Below are positions 20,519 to 30,920 of a stretch of DNA of 64,000 bases, piece after piece. The stretch lies in NCBI GenBank assembly GCA_902596545.1, contig CACJUH010000006.1:1-64000 (forward strand), written 5' to 3'. A program made the translations under genes and the position numbers. The first letter of the stretch is position 1. The number at the start of each line of letters is the position of its first letter. The notes under the pieces are model-generated. The model made no database searches. It was not told the origin of the DNA and worked only from the letters and a program-made list of their open reading frames with translations. The DNA is from an uncultured Candidatus Actinomarina sp. GTDB taxonomy: Bacteria > Actinomycetota > Acidimicrobiia > Actinomarinales > Actinomarinaceae.

Positions 20519-21722
20519 ATCCTATTTTTCCTACATTATAAGACCATAAAGAATATTTGTTGTCCTTGACCTCCAGACAAGATACTCCTAAATTATTCGG
20601 AATCGTAAATGATGAAGCAGCTTTTAGTTCTGGACAGTTTAAAAAAGTTGTAATTGCAGCTTTAATAGTACCGCCATGGCTAGCAACTAACATTTTGGCT
20701 TTATCATAATCGTTTAGTAAATCTCTTACTCTAATGCCGGCATCATTCATTGACTCTCCATCTATTCCGTATTTAACTCTAAAGTTAATGAACAAGGACT
20801 GAATAAAATTTTCTCTATAATTTTCCATTATTTCTGATGTGCTTAAACCTTCCCACTGACCTAAGTCCATTTCAGCTAAAAGTTCAGTTGCGATAATATC
20901 TTTATCATCAACTATTAATGAGATAGTTTCAAAAGCTCTTTTAAATGATGAAGATAAATATAAATCATAATTTGAAAATTTACCTTTGAGTTCTTTTGCA
21001 GTTTCAACACCATATGTATTTAAAGGATTGTCAACATGACCCTGCCATACGCCTTGAGTGTTAGAATCGGTCTGACCGTGTCTAATAAAAGTTACAATCC
21101 TACTTTTATCTTTAGCTGGATAATCAATATATGAATTAGGTAGGTGAATAGCATCGTTGAATTTATTAACTTGCATTACAGAGTCTCTTTTTATAACTGT
21201 AGAAACGGATGTATTTTGAATATTGCCAATTGGATATGGATACTGATTAAACCCTAGAACTAACCCTATAGCTGTACCAATAAAGAAACCATGTGTAACT
21301 ACTATGCATTCAGAGTCTTCATCAATATTTTCAAAAATATAATCAACCTCTTGTTGGACTCTTTGTTTAAACTCCTGAACAGATTCTCCATTTGGAAAAA
21401 CATATGTGTCATCTTGTAAAGCATCAAATATGTCTAAATTATCTGAATATGTTTCTTTTACAGACTTTCCTGTGAAGTCTCCAACATTTATTTCTCTTAA
21501 ATTTTCTCTTACCGTTGGTGAATCTGATAAGAAATAAGCAGTTTCTTTTGCTCTAGCCAGATCTGAGGTGAAAACTGTTTGATTTTTTAAATTTAACCTA
21601 TCTGACAAAAGCTTGGCTTGAGCTTTTCCAATTTTACTTAATTTTGTATTTGTATGACCCTGCCAAATTCCATCTTTATTTTGCTCTGTTTCTCCATGGC
21701 GAACAAAATGAACTGTTTTCAA
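20493..21722 (-). CDS. Tandem-domain histidine phosphatase (two phosphoglycerate mutase-like domains)
   Basis: Two RHG motifs (FVRHGETEQN, FIRHGQTDSN) and two distal His motifs (VVTHGFF, VASHGGT). Confidence 0.9.
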   Translation of the reverse strand: MKTVHFVRHGETEQNKDGIWQGHTNTKLSKIGKAQAKLLSDRLNLKNQTVFTSDLARAKETAYFLSDSPTVRENLREINVGDFTGKSVKETYSDNLDIFDALQDDTYVFPNGESVQEFKQRVQQEVDYIFENIDEDSECIVVTHGFFIGTAIGLVLGFNQYPYPIGNIQNTSVSTVIKRDSVMQVNKFNDAIHLPNSYIDYPAKDKSRIVTFIRHGQTDSNTQGVWQGHVDNPLNTYGVETAKELKGKFSNYDLYLSSSFKRAFETISLIVDDKDIIATELLAEMDLGQWEGLSTSEIMENYRENFIQSLFINFRVKYGIDGESMNDAGIRVRDLLNDYDKAKMLVASHGGTIKAAITTFLNCPELKAASSFTIPNNLGVSCLEVKDNKYSLWSYNVGKIGYENISYNE

Positions 21723-21729
21723 TTAAATT

Positions 21730-23772
21730 TTAAAACGCAGAAGCAAATATCAGACTTACTATAGTCATAACTTTGATAACAATATTCATTGCCGGACCAG
21801 ATGTGTCTTTAAATGGATCCCCTATAGTATCTCCAATTACTGCAGCTTTATGTTCTTCAGATCCTTTACCAGCGCCGCCACCAGCTTCAATATATTTTTT
21901 TGCATTGTCCCATGCGCCACCTGAGTTAGCCATAAATATTGCAAGTAAGAACCCTGTTACTAAAGCACCAGCTAAAAAGCCACCAAGAGCTTCTTTGTTC
22001 CAGAAACCAATAATTAAAGGCGATACAATTGCAAGACCGCCTGGAAGAAGCATTTCTTTTAAAGCTGCTGAAGTTGCAATATCAACACATTCTTCATATT
22101 CAGGAGTTACACCTTCTTTTCCTTCACGCAATCCAGGTATTTCTCTAAATTGACGCCTGACTTCTTCAATCATTTTAAATGCAGCTCTTCCTACTGCATT
22201 AATTGTCATTGCAGCAAATAAGAAAGGAAACATTCCACCTAAAAACAATCCTGCTGTAACTTCTACTTGCGTAATATCGAGTTCAGTCAGACCTGCGCTT
22301 TGCACAAATGCAGAGAATAAAGCTAATGCTGTTACAGCAGCAGACCCAATTGCAAATCCCTTTGCAATTGCAGCTGTTGTGTTTCCTAATGAATCGAGTT
22401 CATCTGTAGCTTTTCTAACTTCAGGATCAAGATGTGCCATTTCTGCAATACCACCTGCGTTATCTGCAATAGGACCATAAGCATCGACTGCAACAGTTAT
22501 TCCGAGTGTTGCCAAAACACCAATTGCTGCAACGGCAACACCATAGATTCCGCCAGACTCTCCTAAAGCCCATGCTCCAGATGTATAAGCTCCACCAACA
22601 CCAATGACAACTACCACTACTGAAAATGCAGCAGATCGCATTCCTTCAGAAATTCCAGATAAAACTACTGTCGCTGGTCCAGTTTTAGCTTGATCTGCAA
22701 TGTTTTTTACAATTGAATAGTGGTCAGAGGTAAACCATTCTGATATTTGACCAACAGTAATACCAACGAGCAAACCGATGATAACTGATATAAATAATCC
22801 TATTGGGTTTTCTGAAAAATCAGCAAACATCGTATCTGATAGAAAATACACACCAATAGCAGTTATTCCTGCAGCTGAGTAGGTTCCTCTGTGAAGTGCT
22901 TGAGCTAATTTGCCTTCCTTAGGTACTACAAGAAAAGAAGAAACGATAGATGCCAACATGCCTATGGTTCCTACTGCTAGTGGGAAAAATAGTAGCGAAG
23001 GCAAAACATCAGTTCCAGCAAATACAATAGCTGCATAAGCTAATGGCGCTACTAGAGACCCAACGTAGCTTTCAAAAAGATCTGCACCCATTCCTGCAAC
23101 ATCACCAACATTGTCTCCAACGTTATCTGCAATTGTTGCTGGGTTTCTAGGATCATCTTCGGGTATTCCTGCTTCTACTTTTCCAACCAAATCAGCACCA
23201 ACATCTGCTGCTTTTGTATAGATACCCCCACCGACTCTAGCAAAAAGAGCAATAGAAGACCCCCCTAAGCCGATTGCAGCTAAAATATCATAACCATTTT
23301 CTAAATTCATTATGTCAATAAATACCCAATAACCCAATGCAACACCAAGAAGGCCTAATCCAGCAACTGAAAATCCCATTACTGCTCCTCCCCTGAACGC
23401 AACAGGTAAAGCTTTAAGTGTACCTCCGTCTCTTGCAGCTTCAGTAGTTCTGCCGTTGGCAGCTGTTGCAATTCTCATTCCGATAAATCCTGCTAGTGAT
23501 GAAAATAGAGCGCCTCCTACAAATGCTATAGCTCCGTATGGATAGCCCCAATCAGTTAAGGTTGAAATTAAAACTGCAAGAATTACAACAAAAATACTTA
23601 CCCAGGAATATTGTCTTTTAAGAAATGCCATTGAGCCTTTTCTTATCGCATCGGATAGGCTTTGAACTTTACTGTCTGTTACCTCTATTGAAAGTATTCT
23701 GTTAGCAAAATATGCTGCAAGACCAAGTCCGAGCAAGGCTGCAATAATTGAACCTTGGTAGTTTAATAACAT
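21730..23772 (-). CDS. hppA: Membrane-bound ion-pumping pyrophosphatase
   Basis: DVGADLVGKVEAGIPEDDPRNPATIADNVGDNVGD; multi-TM. Confidence 0.97.
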   Translation of the reverse strand: MLLNYQGSIIAALLGLGLAAYFANRILSIEVTDSKVQSLSDAIRKGSMAFLKRQYSWVSIFVVILAVLISTLTDWGYPYGAIAFVGGALFSSLAGFIGMRIATAANGRTTEAARDGGTLKALPVAFRGGAVMGFSVAGLGLLGVALGYWVFIDIMNLENGYDILAAIGLGGSSIALFARVGGGIYTKAADVGADLVGKVEAGIPEDDPRNPATIADNVGDNVGDVAGMGADLFESYVGSLVAPLAYAAIVFAGTDVLPSLLFFPLAVGTIGMLASIVSSFLVVPKEGKLAQALHRGTYSAAGITAIGVYFLSDTMFADFSENPIGLFISVIIGLLVGITVGQISEWFTSDHYSIVKNIADQAKTGPATVVLSGISEGMRSAAFSVVVVVIGVGGAYTSGAWALGESGGIYGVAVAAIGVLATLGITVAVDAYGPIADNAGGIAEMAHLDPEVRKATDELDSLGNTTAAIAKGFAIGSAAVTALALFSAFVQSAGLTELDITQVEVTAGLFLGGMFPFLFAAMTINAVGRAAFKMIEEVRRQFREIPGLREGKEGVTPEYEECVDIATSAALKEMLLPGGLAIVSPLIIGFWNKEALGGFLAGALVTGFLLAIFMANSGGAWDNAKKYIEAGGGAGKGSEEHKAAVIGDTIGDPFKDTSGPAMNIVIKVMTIVSLIFASAF

Positions 23773-23835
23773 TTAATTTTCCCCTTTTTTGAACAAATTA
23801 ATAATAATAAAGTTAAATTATTTTGTAGTAAAAAA

Positions 23836-25062
23836 TTACTCTACTACTGGAGTTTCGAACCTTTCATCATCATCTCTCTCAGATAAAGGCACTTTTTGTA
23901 ATATTCTATTAAGTAATATAGGCGCAATAACTGTTGTTACTATGACCATCCAGATAATTATTGAGATAATATCACCTGTAATTATGTCTGATAATGTGGT
24001 TGTAGCTACAGCAACAAATATCAGCCCAACCTCTCCTCTTGGAGACATTCCAATTCCAATTAAAGAAGTATTTAATCCTTTGCCCATAGCTCCTAGAGCT
24101 GATACATATTTACCAACAAACGCTAAAAGACTTACCAACATTCCATATAAAAATACATCAAGAGAAGCTAGAGTTTGAATGTTCACTTCCGAACCAATAT
24201 AAACAAAAAATATTGGAACGAGTAAAAAGTTTAGAGGCTTCATCTCATCTCTAATTCTATGAGTCATGCCTGATTCACCAGCAACTACACCCCCTGCAAA
24301 AGCTCCTACAATAGGATGAAGTCCAACAAAGTGCGCTGCAGCACCGAGAAGCATTGCAAAAATAAAGCTTCCTGTTACAAATGTTCCTGGTGATGGAATT
24401 TTTACAAAGAAGTTAAATATTGGTTTTGAAAGTTTTCTTCCAACAATTACTACTGCAACTAAAAAACCGACTGCCTTTGCACTGATTACTCCAAGATCAA
24501 CTATTGAGAAATCACCTGAACTTCCTAAAACCCCTGCAACAACAGTAAGAATTAATAAACCTAAAATATCATCTACAACTGCTGCGCCTATAATTGTTTT
24601 TGCTTCTCTTGATTTTAAAGCACCTAAGTCTCCAAAAACTCTGGCGGTAATGCCTACTGAAGTTGCTGTCATTGCTGCACCTACAAATAAAGCTATTCCG
24701 AACTGATCTTCTCCTCCTAAATTGAGTGCATAAATTGAGCCAAAGCCAAGAGCAAATGGTGCCACAACACCAATTAATGCTACGAGAAGAGAAGTTGAGC
24801 CTAATTCAATAAACTCGTCTAAATTAGTTTCTAGTCCTACTTCAAACAGCAAAAGGACCACGCCAATTTCAGCTAAAGTTGATACAACATCTCCTGATTC
24901 AAAATGTGGAAGAAGTCCTAATCCGTAATACCCAATGATGATTCCGATAACTAGCTCGCCTATTACTGCAGGCTGATTAATTCTTCTCATTAATTCTGCA
25001 CCGAACTTAGCAGCTACTAATATAATCGCTATTTCCAAAAACTTTTCTATTATTGTTTCCAT
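23836..25062 (-). CDS. Na+/H+ (CPA2-type) antiporter
   Basis: RINQPAVIGELVIGIIIG, VLLLFEVGLET, AAVVDDILGLL, GMSPRGEVGLI. Confidence 0.92.
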   Translation of the reverse strand: METIIEKFLEIAIILVAAKFGAELMRRINQPAVIGELVIGIIIGYYGLGLLPHFESGDVVSTLAEIGVVLLLFEVGLETNLDEFIELGSTSLLVALIGVVAPFALGFGSIYALNLGGEDQFGIALFVGAAMTATSVGITARVFGDLGALKSREAKTIIGAAVVDDILGLLILTVVAGVLGSSGDFSIVDLGVISAKAVGFLVAVVIVGRKLSKPIFNFFVKIPSPGTFVTGSFIFAMLLGAAAHFVGLHPIVGAFAGGVVAGESGMTHRIRDEMKPLNFLLVPIFFVYIGSEVNIQTLASLDVFLYGMLVSLLAFVGKYVSALGAMGKGLNTSLIGIGMSPRGEVGLIFVAVATTTLSDIITGDIISIIIWMVIVTTVIAPILLNRILQKVPLSERDDDERFETPVVE

Positions 25063-25179
25063 GATGCTTCATTCTAAATCAGCACAGATTAAATGATAAG
25101 AAATTAGAAATTGGAAAAATAAAACAAAAAACATCCCTCTAGATTAAATTCGAAAAAAAATATATAATTTATACCTGAA

Positions 25180-26577
25180 ATGGGAAAAACATTATTTGAA
25201 AAAATCTGGGATAGACACTTAGTTGCGTCTATAGATGAGAGTACAAATTTAGTATTTATAGATTTACATCTTGTACATGAAGTAACATCACCTCAGGCGT
25301 TTGATAGTTTAAGGCTAGCTGGTAGAAAAGTTAAGCATCCTGAAATGACCCTTGCAACTGTCGATCATGGTGTCCCAACTTCAAATAGACTACTGGGAAT
25401 AAAAGACCCTTTATCTAAAATCCAGATTGAAGCACTTGAAAATAATTGTGAAGAATTTGGAGTTACATTATTTGGTATTAATGATCCGCGTCAAGGAATC
25501 GTACATGTTATAGGACCAGAACAAGGAATAACCCAACCAGGAATGACAATTGTTTGTGGTGATAGCCACACAGCAACTCATGGAGCATTCGGTGCACTAG
25601 CTTTTGGCATAGGAACTTCAGAAGTAGAACATGTTTTAGCTACACAAACATTGGCAATGGAAAAACCCAAAACAATGAAAGTTGAAGTAATTGGAGATGT
25701 ATCTGAAGGTGTAGGACCAAAAGATATAATTCTAGGAATAATCAGAAAAATTGGAACTGGTGGTGGAGCCGGTCATGTTATTGAATATGTAGGTAATGTT
25801 ATTCAAAATATGACTATGGAAAACAGAATGACTATCTGCAATATGTCAATTGAAGGAGGAGCTAGAGCAGGAATGATCGCTCCAGATGAGGTAACTTTCA
25901 ATTATCTAAAAGAGAAAAATTATGCTCCTAAGGGTTCTGACTGGGATGATGCAATTGCTGAATGGGGAAATTTATACTCTGACGAAGATGCTGAGTTTGA
26001 TAAAGTTGTAACAATAAACGCTGATGAACTTGAACCATCTATATCATGGGGAACAAATCCTTCACAGGTAATTTTTGTTAACGATACCATTCCTCATCCA
26101 GAAGATTTTAATGAAGAATCTGAAAAAGAAGCGGCATCAAGAGCTCTGGAATATATGGATTTAAAGCCTGGAGAAAAAATTAATGAAATCCAATTGGATA
26201 GAGTTTTTATTGGTAGCTGCACCAATGGAAGAATCGAAGATTTAAGAGAAGCTGCAGAAGTAGTAAAAGGAAAAAAAGTCTCATCGACAATAGGCGCGAT
26301 GATTGTTCCTGGATCAACACTTGTTAAAAAACAAGCGGAAGAAGAAGGATTAGACAAAATCTTTATTGAAGCCGGTTTTGACTGGAGAGAAGCAGGTTGC
26401 TCAATGTGTTTAGGAATGAATCCAGACATTTTAAGTCCCGGTGAAAGATGTGCCTCTACATCAAATAGAAATTATGAAGGTAGACAAGGTGCTGGAGGAC
26501 GAACCCATTTAGTGAGTCCAAAAATGGCAGCTGCTGCAGCTTTATATGGAAAATTTGTTGATATAAGGAACCTGTAA
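25180..26577 (+). CDS. leuC: 3-isopropylmalate dehydratase large subunit
   Basis: [59 protein letters not shown]. Confidence 0.98.
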   Translation: MGKTLFEKIWDRHLVASIDESTNLVFIDLHLVHEVTSPQAFDSLRLAGRKVKHPEMTLATVDHGVPTSNRLLGIKDPLSKIQIEALENNCEEFGVTLFGINDPRQGIVHVIGPEQGITQPGMTIVCGDSHTATHGAFGALAFGIGTSEVEHVLATQTLAMEKPKTMKVEVIGDVSEGVGPKDIILGIIRKIGTGGGAGHVIEYVGNVIQNMTMENRMTICNMSIEGGARAGMIAPDEVTFNYLKEKNYAPKGSDWDDAIAEWGNLYSDEDAEFDKVVTINADELEPSISWGTNPSQVIFVNDTIPHPEDFNEESEKEAASRALEYMDLKPGEKINEIQLDRVFIGSCTNGRIEDLREAAEVVKGKKVSSTIGAMIVPGSTLVKKQAEEEGLDKIFIEAGFDWREAGCSMCLGMNPDILSPGERCASTSNRNYEGRQGAGGRTHLVSPKMAAAAALYGKFVDIRNL

Positions 26578-27165
26578 ATGAAGAAACTAAGCACTATTAA
26601 TTCAACAATGCTTCCACTTAATATGTCTAATGTTGACACTGATCAAATAATGCCAAAACAATTTCTTAAGCGTGTTGAACGCTCAGGTTATGGTGAGTTC
26701 TTGTTTTATGATTGGAAGAAAGAGCCTGAATTTCCTTTAAATAATAAAGCATATCAAGGGTCGAAAGTTTTAGTTGCAGGAGATAATTTTGGAACTGGTT
26801 CTTCTAGGGAGCATGCACCTTGGGGCTTACAAGATTGGGGATTTGATGCAATAATTTCAACTAAATTTGCTGATATTTTCAGATTAAATTCAATCAATAT
26901 CGGTCTTGTACCTATAGAAACAAGTCAAGAAAATGTAGATGCACTTTTTGAGAAAATTGAAGCTACTCCAAGTACCAACATAGAAATTTCTATAGAAAAT
27001 AAAACAGTTCAATGTGAGGAAATAGCATTTTCATTTGAATTAGATGATTTTTCTCAAAAACGAATCCTTGAAGGTTTAGACAAAATTGATATAACATTGG
27101 GGTACACAGATCAAATAGATAGCTTTAGTAAATCTAGAAAGAAATGGATGCCTAAACTAGCTTAG
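26578..27165 (+). CDS. leuD: 3-isopropylmalate dehydratase small subunit
   Basis: NVDTDQIMPKQFLK, GDNFGTGSSREHAPWGLQDWGF. Confidence 0.97.
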   Translation: MKKLSTINSTMLPLNMSNVDTDQIMPKQFLKRVERSGYGEFLFYDWKKEPEFPLNNKAYQGSKVLVAGDNFGTGSSREHAPWGLQDWGFDAIISTKFADIFRLNSINIGLVPIETSQENVDALFEKIEATPSTNIEISIENKTVQCEEIAFSFELDDFSQKRILEGLDKIDITLGYTDQIDSFSKSRKKWMPKLA

Positions 27166-28255
27166 ACAAAGTCAAACTTAAGCTATCTGCGACCTCTTCT
27201 GATAACAAAAGTCCATTGTGTATTTGCAGTGAAGGTCTTAAGCTTTCATTATTTTTATATTCATCAAACCAGTTTTCAATTAAAAGATTATCAATATATT
27301 TTTGTAAATTTGTAGATAGCTCAATGGAAGAGGTTCTAGGAACTGCTCCTGGTAAGTTTGCAATTGCAGAAATGATTACACCGTTTCTTATTTCAAAAGG
27401 GTCACTGTGAGTATTAGGTGTGACACCTTCAACGCAACCACCTTGATCAATAGCAACATCAACAATGACTGTTCCTTTCTCCATTGCGCTAATGTCTTCT
27501 TCTGTTACTACTACTGGCGGCTTCCTGCCTGGAAGTAAAACAGCACCGATTACTAAGTCAGCTGATCTAATTGCATTTACAGCTTCATCAGTCCCGCTAA
27601 TTATTGTCGAAATATTTTCGCCGTATTTATTTTTTAAATCCTCTAAAGTGTTCTCATTTACATCAATAGCAGTTACCGAAGCTCCAATTTGAACAGATTT
27701 GTGTATTGAAGATCTACCAACTTCACCACAACCTATAATTGTGACTTTTGAATTTTTCTCTCGTGAAATTGCAGATAAAAGTACCCCTTTACCTTGAGAT
27801 GAATACTCTAAAAATTGCATACCTTTTTGAATTGCTAGGTTACCTGCAATCCTTGACATTGGAATCAGCAAGGGGTATTCTTTTCCATCCATAATCATTT
27901 CAGTTGCAATACCGGTTAATTTCTTATCAAGCAATGCCTTTGTTAATGATATATTTGATGACAAATGAAGGTATCCAAACAATACATGAGATGAATTCAA
28001 CAATTCCAGTTCTTGAGGTTGAGGCTCCTTAACTTTGCATATAATTTCAGAAATTTCATAAAGCTCTTCTGCAGAATGTATTATTTTTGCTCCGGCATCC
28101 TCATAATCTTTATCAGTGAATCCAGACCCTAATCCTGCTTGTGTTTCAACAAAAATATCTGCTAAACCAGTAAATTGGGTAATGTGCTCTGGTATTAGTG
28201 CAATTCTTCCTTCATCCTGTTTTACTTCTTTTGGAATTCCAAGCTTTTTAATCAT
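27152..28255 (-). CDS. ald: Alanine dehydrogenase
   Basis: GIPKEVKQDEGRIALIPEH; Rossmann GCGEVGRSSI; VDVAIDQGGCVE. Confidence 0.96.
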   Translation of the reverse strand: MIKKLGIPKEVKQDEGRIALIPEHITQFTGLADIFVETQAGLGSGFTDKDYEDAGAKIIHSAEELYEISEIICKVKEPQPQELELLNSSHVLFGYLHLSSNISLTKALLDKKLTGIATEMIMDGKEYPLLIPMSRIAGNLAIQKGMQFLEYSSQGKGVLLSAISREKNSKVTIIGCGEVGRSSIHKSVQIGASVTAIDVNENTLEDLKNKYGENISTIISGTDEAVNAIRSADLVIGAVLLPGRKPPVVVTEEDISAMEKGTVIVDVAIDQGGCVEGVTPNTHSDPFEIRNGVIISAIANLPGAVPRTSSIELSTNLQKYIDNLLIENWFDEYKNNESLRPSLQIHNGLLLSEEVADSLSLTLSKLV

Positions 28256-29363
28256 TTGCTGGAACTGTCTCCTGTAAATGTTTATCTAAATACTTCATGA
28301 ATGGAGTTCCGCCTGTACCAACAATGTTAGAGTTCGAATTGTTTGTTAATGACTGTTCGTAAATATAAACTCTCGCATACTCTAGATGCTTGTCCCTAAA
28401 AGTATGGACCTCTTTTATTAATTCGTTGATAATCTCAACTGATTCTTCATTTATATTTAATTTTGTTCTTTCATTATTTGACCATTCATCTAAGCCATTT
28501 AATAGCTCCCTATGTTCTTTTGGCATATAAAGTCTCATCTCATCAAGATACTCTCTTAAAGGATCATTGGAATGAGTAACTCCGAGAAGAGCATCTAATG
28601 CAGGAACAATTGAACTTTGGGCACCTGTTTCTCCCCTGAAAAGCTGTGGTTTTCCATTGTATGCATCAACACCTTCGTAAATTACACCATCAGGTGTTGC
28701 AGGATTATTTTTCCAGCCAAATATGTAGGGCCTAACTCGATTGTAATAAATAAATGGATCACATTTTTCTGGCATCCTATTCATAATCGAATTTATTTTT
28801 CTGATACTATCTAAAGCTTTTTGTAAATATGATTGATCTAAATTTTTTTCAAGAAAATAAGATTTCAAATTTGATAATATTTCTTTCGCTTCATATTCAA
28901 TGGCAACATGAATCATGATAAACCAGTCTTCATCTACTCCACCTAGAAAATTTTGCATAATTAATATATTTTCAACATCAAAAGGTTTGTCTGGGTCTGC
29001 TATCTTCCAGTTATTTAAAGCATATGAAGCATAAGAAAGTATTGGAGGTCTATCTAGTTTTTGTGAAATCTCATACCAGGTTTTTGAGATTTGAATAGGT
29101 ATTACGTTTTCGACTTTACTTTTTCCCCACATGTAAGCATGGCCAATATATGAATAAAGAAGCATTGCTCTCTCAAGTTCGCTTAAAGATAGTTTTGAGA
29201 TATCTTTTTCTATTTCAAGCTTTGATACCCTATCTGTTATTTGTTCGTTAGCCAAAACTTTTGGTAACTCTTCTGCGAGCAATTCTATATCTTCGAAACC
29301 CCCAGGTAGTTGTTCACAAATAACTTCTGGAATAAATCCACTATTTAAGATATCTTGATTCAT
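28248..29363 (-). CDS. Indoleamine 2,3-dioxygenase family heme protein
   Basis: FRDKHLEYARVYIYEQ (proximal His region), GTGGTPFMKYL C-term, EMRLYMPKEHREL. Confidence 0.85.
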   Translation of the reverse strand: MNQDILNSGFIPEVICEQLPGGFEDIELLAEELPKVLANEQITDRVSKLEIEKDISKLSLSELERAMLLYSYIGHAYMWGKSKVENVIPIQISKTWYEISQKLDRPPILSYASYALNNWKIADPDKPFDVENILIMQNFLGGVDEDWFIMIHVAIEYEAKEILSNLKSYFLEKNLDQSYLQKALDSIRKINSIMNRMPEKCDPFIYYNRVRPYIFGWKNNPATPDGVIYEGVDAYNGKPQLFRGETGAQSSIVPALDALLGVTHSNDPLREYLDEMRLYMPKEHRELLNGLDEWSNNERTKLNINEESVEIINELIKEVHTFRDKHLEYARVYIYEQSLTNNSNSNIVGTGGTPFMKYLDKHLQETVPAND

Positions 29364-29426
29364 ATTTCCCCCATGGCTATAGATTTATTACTTCTACATT
29401 ACAATGGTAAACTATGTTCGATTAAC

Positions 29427-30920
29427 ATGGAAAGCAATTTTTTTATAATACTTGGAAATCAGCTCTTTAATCCAAAAATACTTAATAAAAATAATTGTAA
29501 TGAAGTTTTCATGGCCGAGGACCTTGGATTGTGTACTTATTTCAAACACCACAAAGCGAAGCTATATTTATTTTTAACAGCAATGAGAGAGTACAGAGAT
29601 GAACTAACGAAAAATTCAATTAAAGTCAATTACTTTAAATTAGATGAAAGAGATGACAACGATAAATATTCCATATTTTTGGCTAAATTCTTAAAATCAA
29701 AAAAAATAAACCATATTCATATGTTTGAAATAGAAGATAAAGAATTTGAACTTGAATTAGTTTCACACTTAAAAAAAGAAGATATTGAAATAACATTTGT
29801 TAAATCGCCAATGTTTTTATTTAAAAGAGAAGATTTTGTACCTATGGCTAAAGGTAAAAAAGTTTACAGAATGTCTTCTTTTTATCAAAAGGCTAGAAAA
29901 AGTTTAAATATATTGGTTGATGAAAATCAGAAACCCATTGGAGGTAAGTGGTCTTTTGATGAAGAGAACAGAAAAAAAATTCCTAAAGGAGTAGAACCAC
30001 CAAAAAACTTGAAATTTAAAGCGTCTAAACATCACAACGACATAATTAATTTGATTAACAAATACTTTAATAAACACCCAGGAAACTTAGAAAATATCTG
30101 GTTTCCAGTCAACAGGAAAGGAGCTGAAAAACAACTCGAAGATTTTTTAAAAAACAAATTTACAAATTTTGGTATTTATGAAGATGCGATGTTGGAGGGA
30201 AAAAATTTCCTATTTCATAGTTGTATAAGTGCATTGTTGAATATTGGTTTACTTGATCCAGAAACTGTCATTAAGAAAACCATGAAGTTCGCATCAGATA
30301 ATAATATTCCCATTAATTCACTTGAAGGTTTTATTAGGCAGATAATTGGCTGGCGTGAATTTATAAGAGGTATTTATCATGAAGAAGGCAAGTTCCAAAT
30401 TAAACAAAATTATTGGAACCACGAAAAAAAGTTGACGAAGTCTTGGTACGAGGGAACAACTGGCATAGACCCTCTTGATGATTGTATCAAAACTACTTTA
30501 AATGATGGATACATTCATCACATACCAAGGTTGATGGTGATCAGCAATATCATGAATCTTGCTGGAATCGCTCCTAAAGAAATTTATAAATGGTTTATGG
30601 AAATGTATATAGACTCTTCAGACTGGGTGATGGTACCAAATGTATTCGGAATGGCAACATATGCTGATGGAGGTCTTATGTCAACAAAGCCTTACACTTG
30701 TGGATCGAATTATATTTTAAAAATGTCCAATTATAAAAAGGGTGATTGGTGTGATGTTCTAGATGGACTTTATTGGAAATTTACGGAAGAAAATAGAACT
30801 TTTTATGAAAATAACCCACGACTTGCACTATTAACTCGTACGCTTGACAAAATGAATCCGGAAAGAAAACAGCATATTTTTAGTCAAGCAGAAATGTTTA
30901 TAGAAAAAAATACAAATTAA
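29427..30920 (+). CDS. CryPro/PF04244 cryptochrome-photolyase-related protein (start corrected from 29355)
   Basis: FFIILGNQLF; FIRQIIGWREFIRGIY; IHHIPRLMVISNIMNLAGI...DWVMVPNVFGMATYADGGLMSTKPYTCGSNYILKM. Confidence 0.88.
   Translation: MESNFFIILGNQLFNPKILNKNNCNEVFMAEDLGLCTYFKHHKAKLYLFLTAMREYRDELTKNSIKVNYFKLDERDDNDKYSIFLAKFLKSKKINHIHMFEIEDKEFELELVSHLKKEDIEITFVKSPMFLFKREDFVPMAKGKKVYRMSSFYQKARKSLNILVDENQKPIGGKWSFDEENRKKIPKGVEPPKNLKFKASKHHNDIINLINKYFNKHPGNLENIWFPVNRKGAEKQLEDFLKNKFTNFGIYEDAMLEGKNFLFHSCISALLNIGLLDPETVIKKTMKFASDNNIPINSLEGFIRQIIGWREFIRGIYHEEGKFQIKQNYWNHEKKLTKSWYEGTTGIDPLDDCIKTTLNDGYIHHIPRLMVISNIMNLAGIAPKEIYKWFMEMYIDSSDWVMVPNVFGMATYADGGLMSTKPYTCGSNYILKMSNYKKGDWCDVLDGLYWKFTEENRTFYENNPRLALLTRTLDKMNPERKQHIFSQAEMFIEKNTN

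Noticed and set aside
21773-22153. 126-aa plus-strand ORF inside hppA
   Set aside because: Antisense to a strongly conserved gene; composition reflects the opposite frame.
23789-24178. 129-aa plus-strand ORF antisense to the Na+/H+ antiporter
   Set aside because: Mirrors the antiporter coding frame; no recognisable domain.
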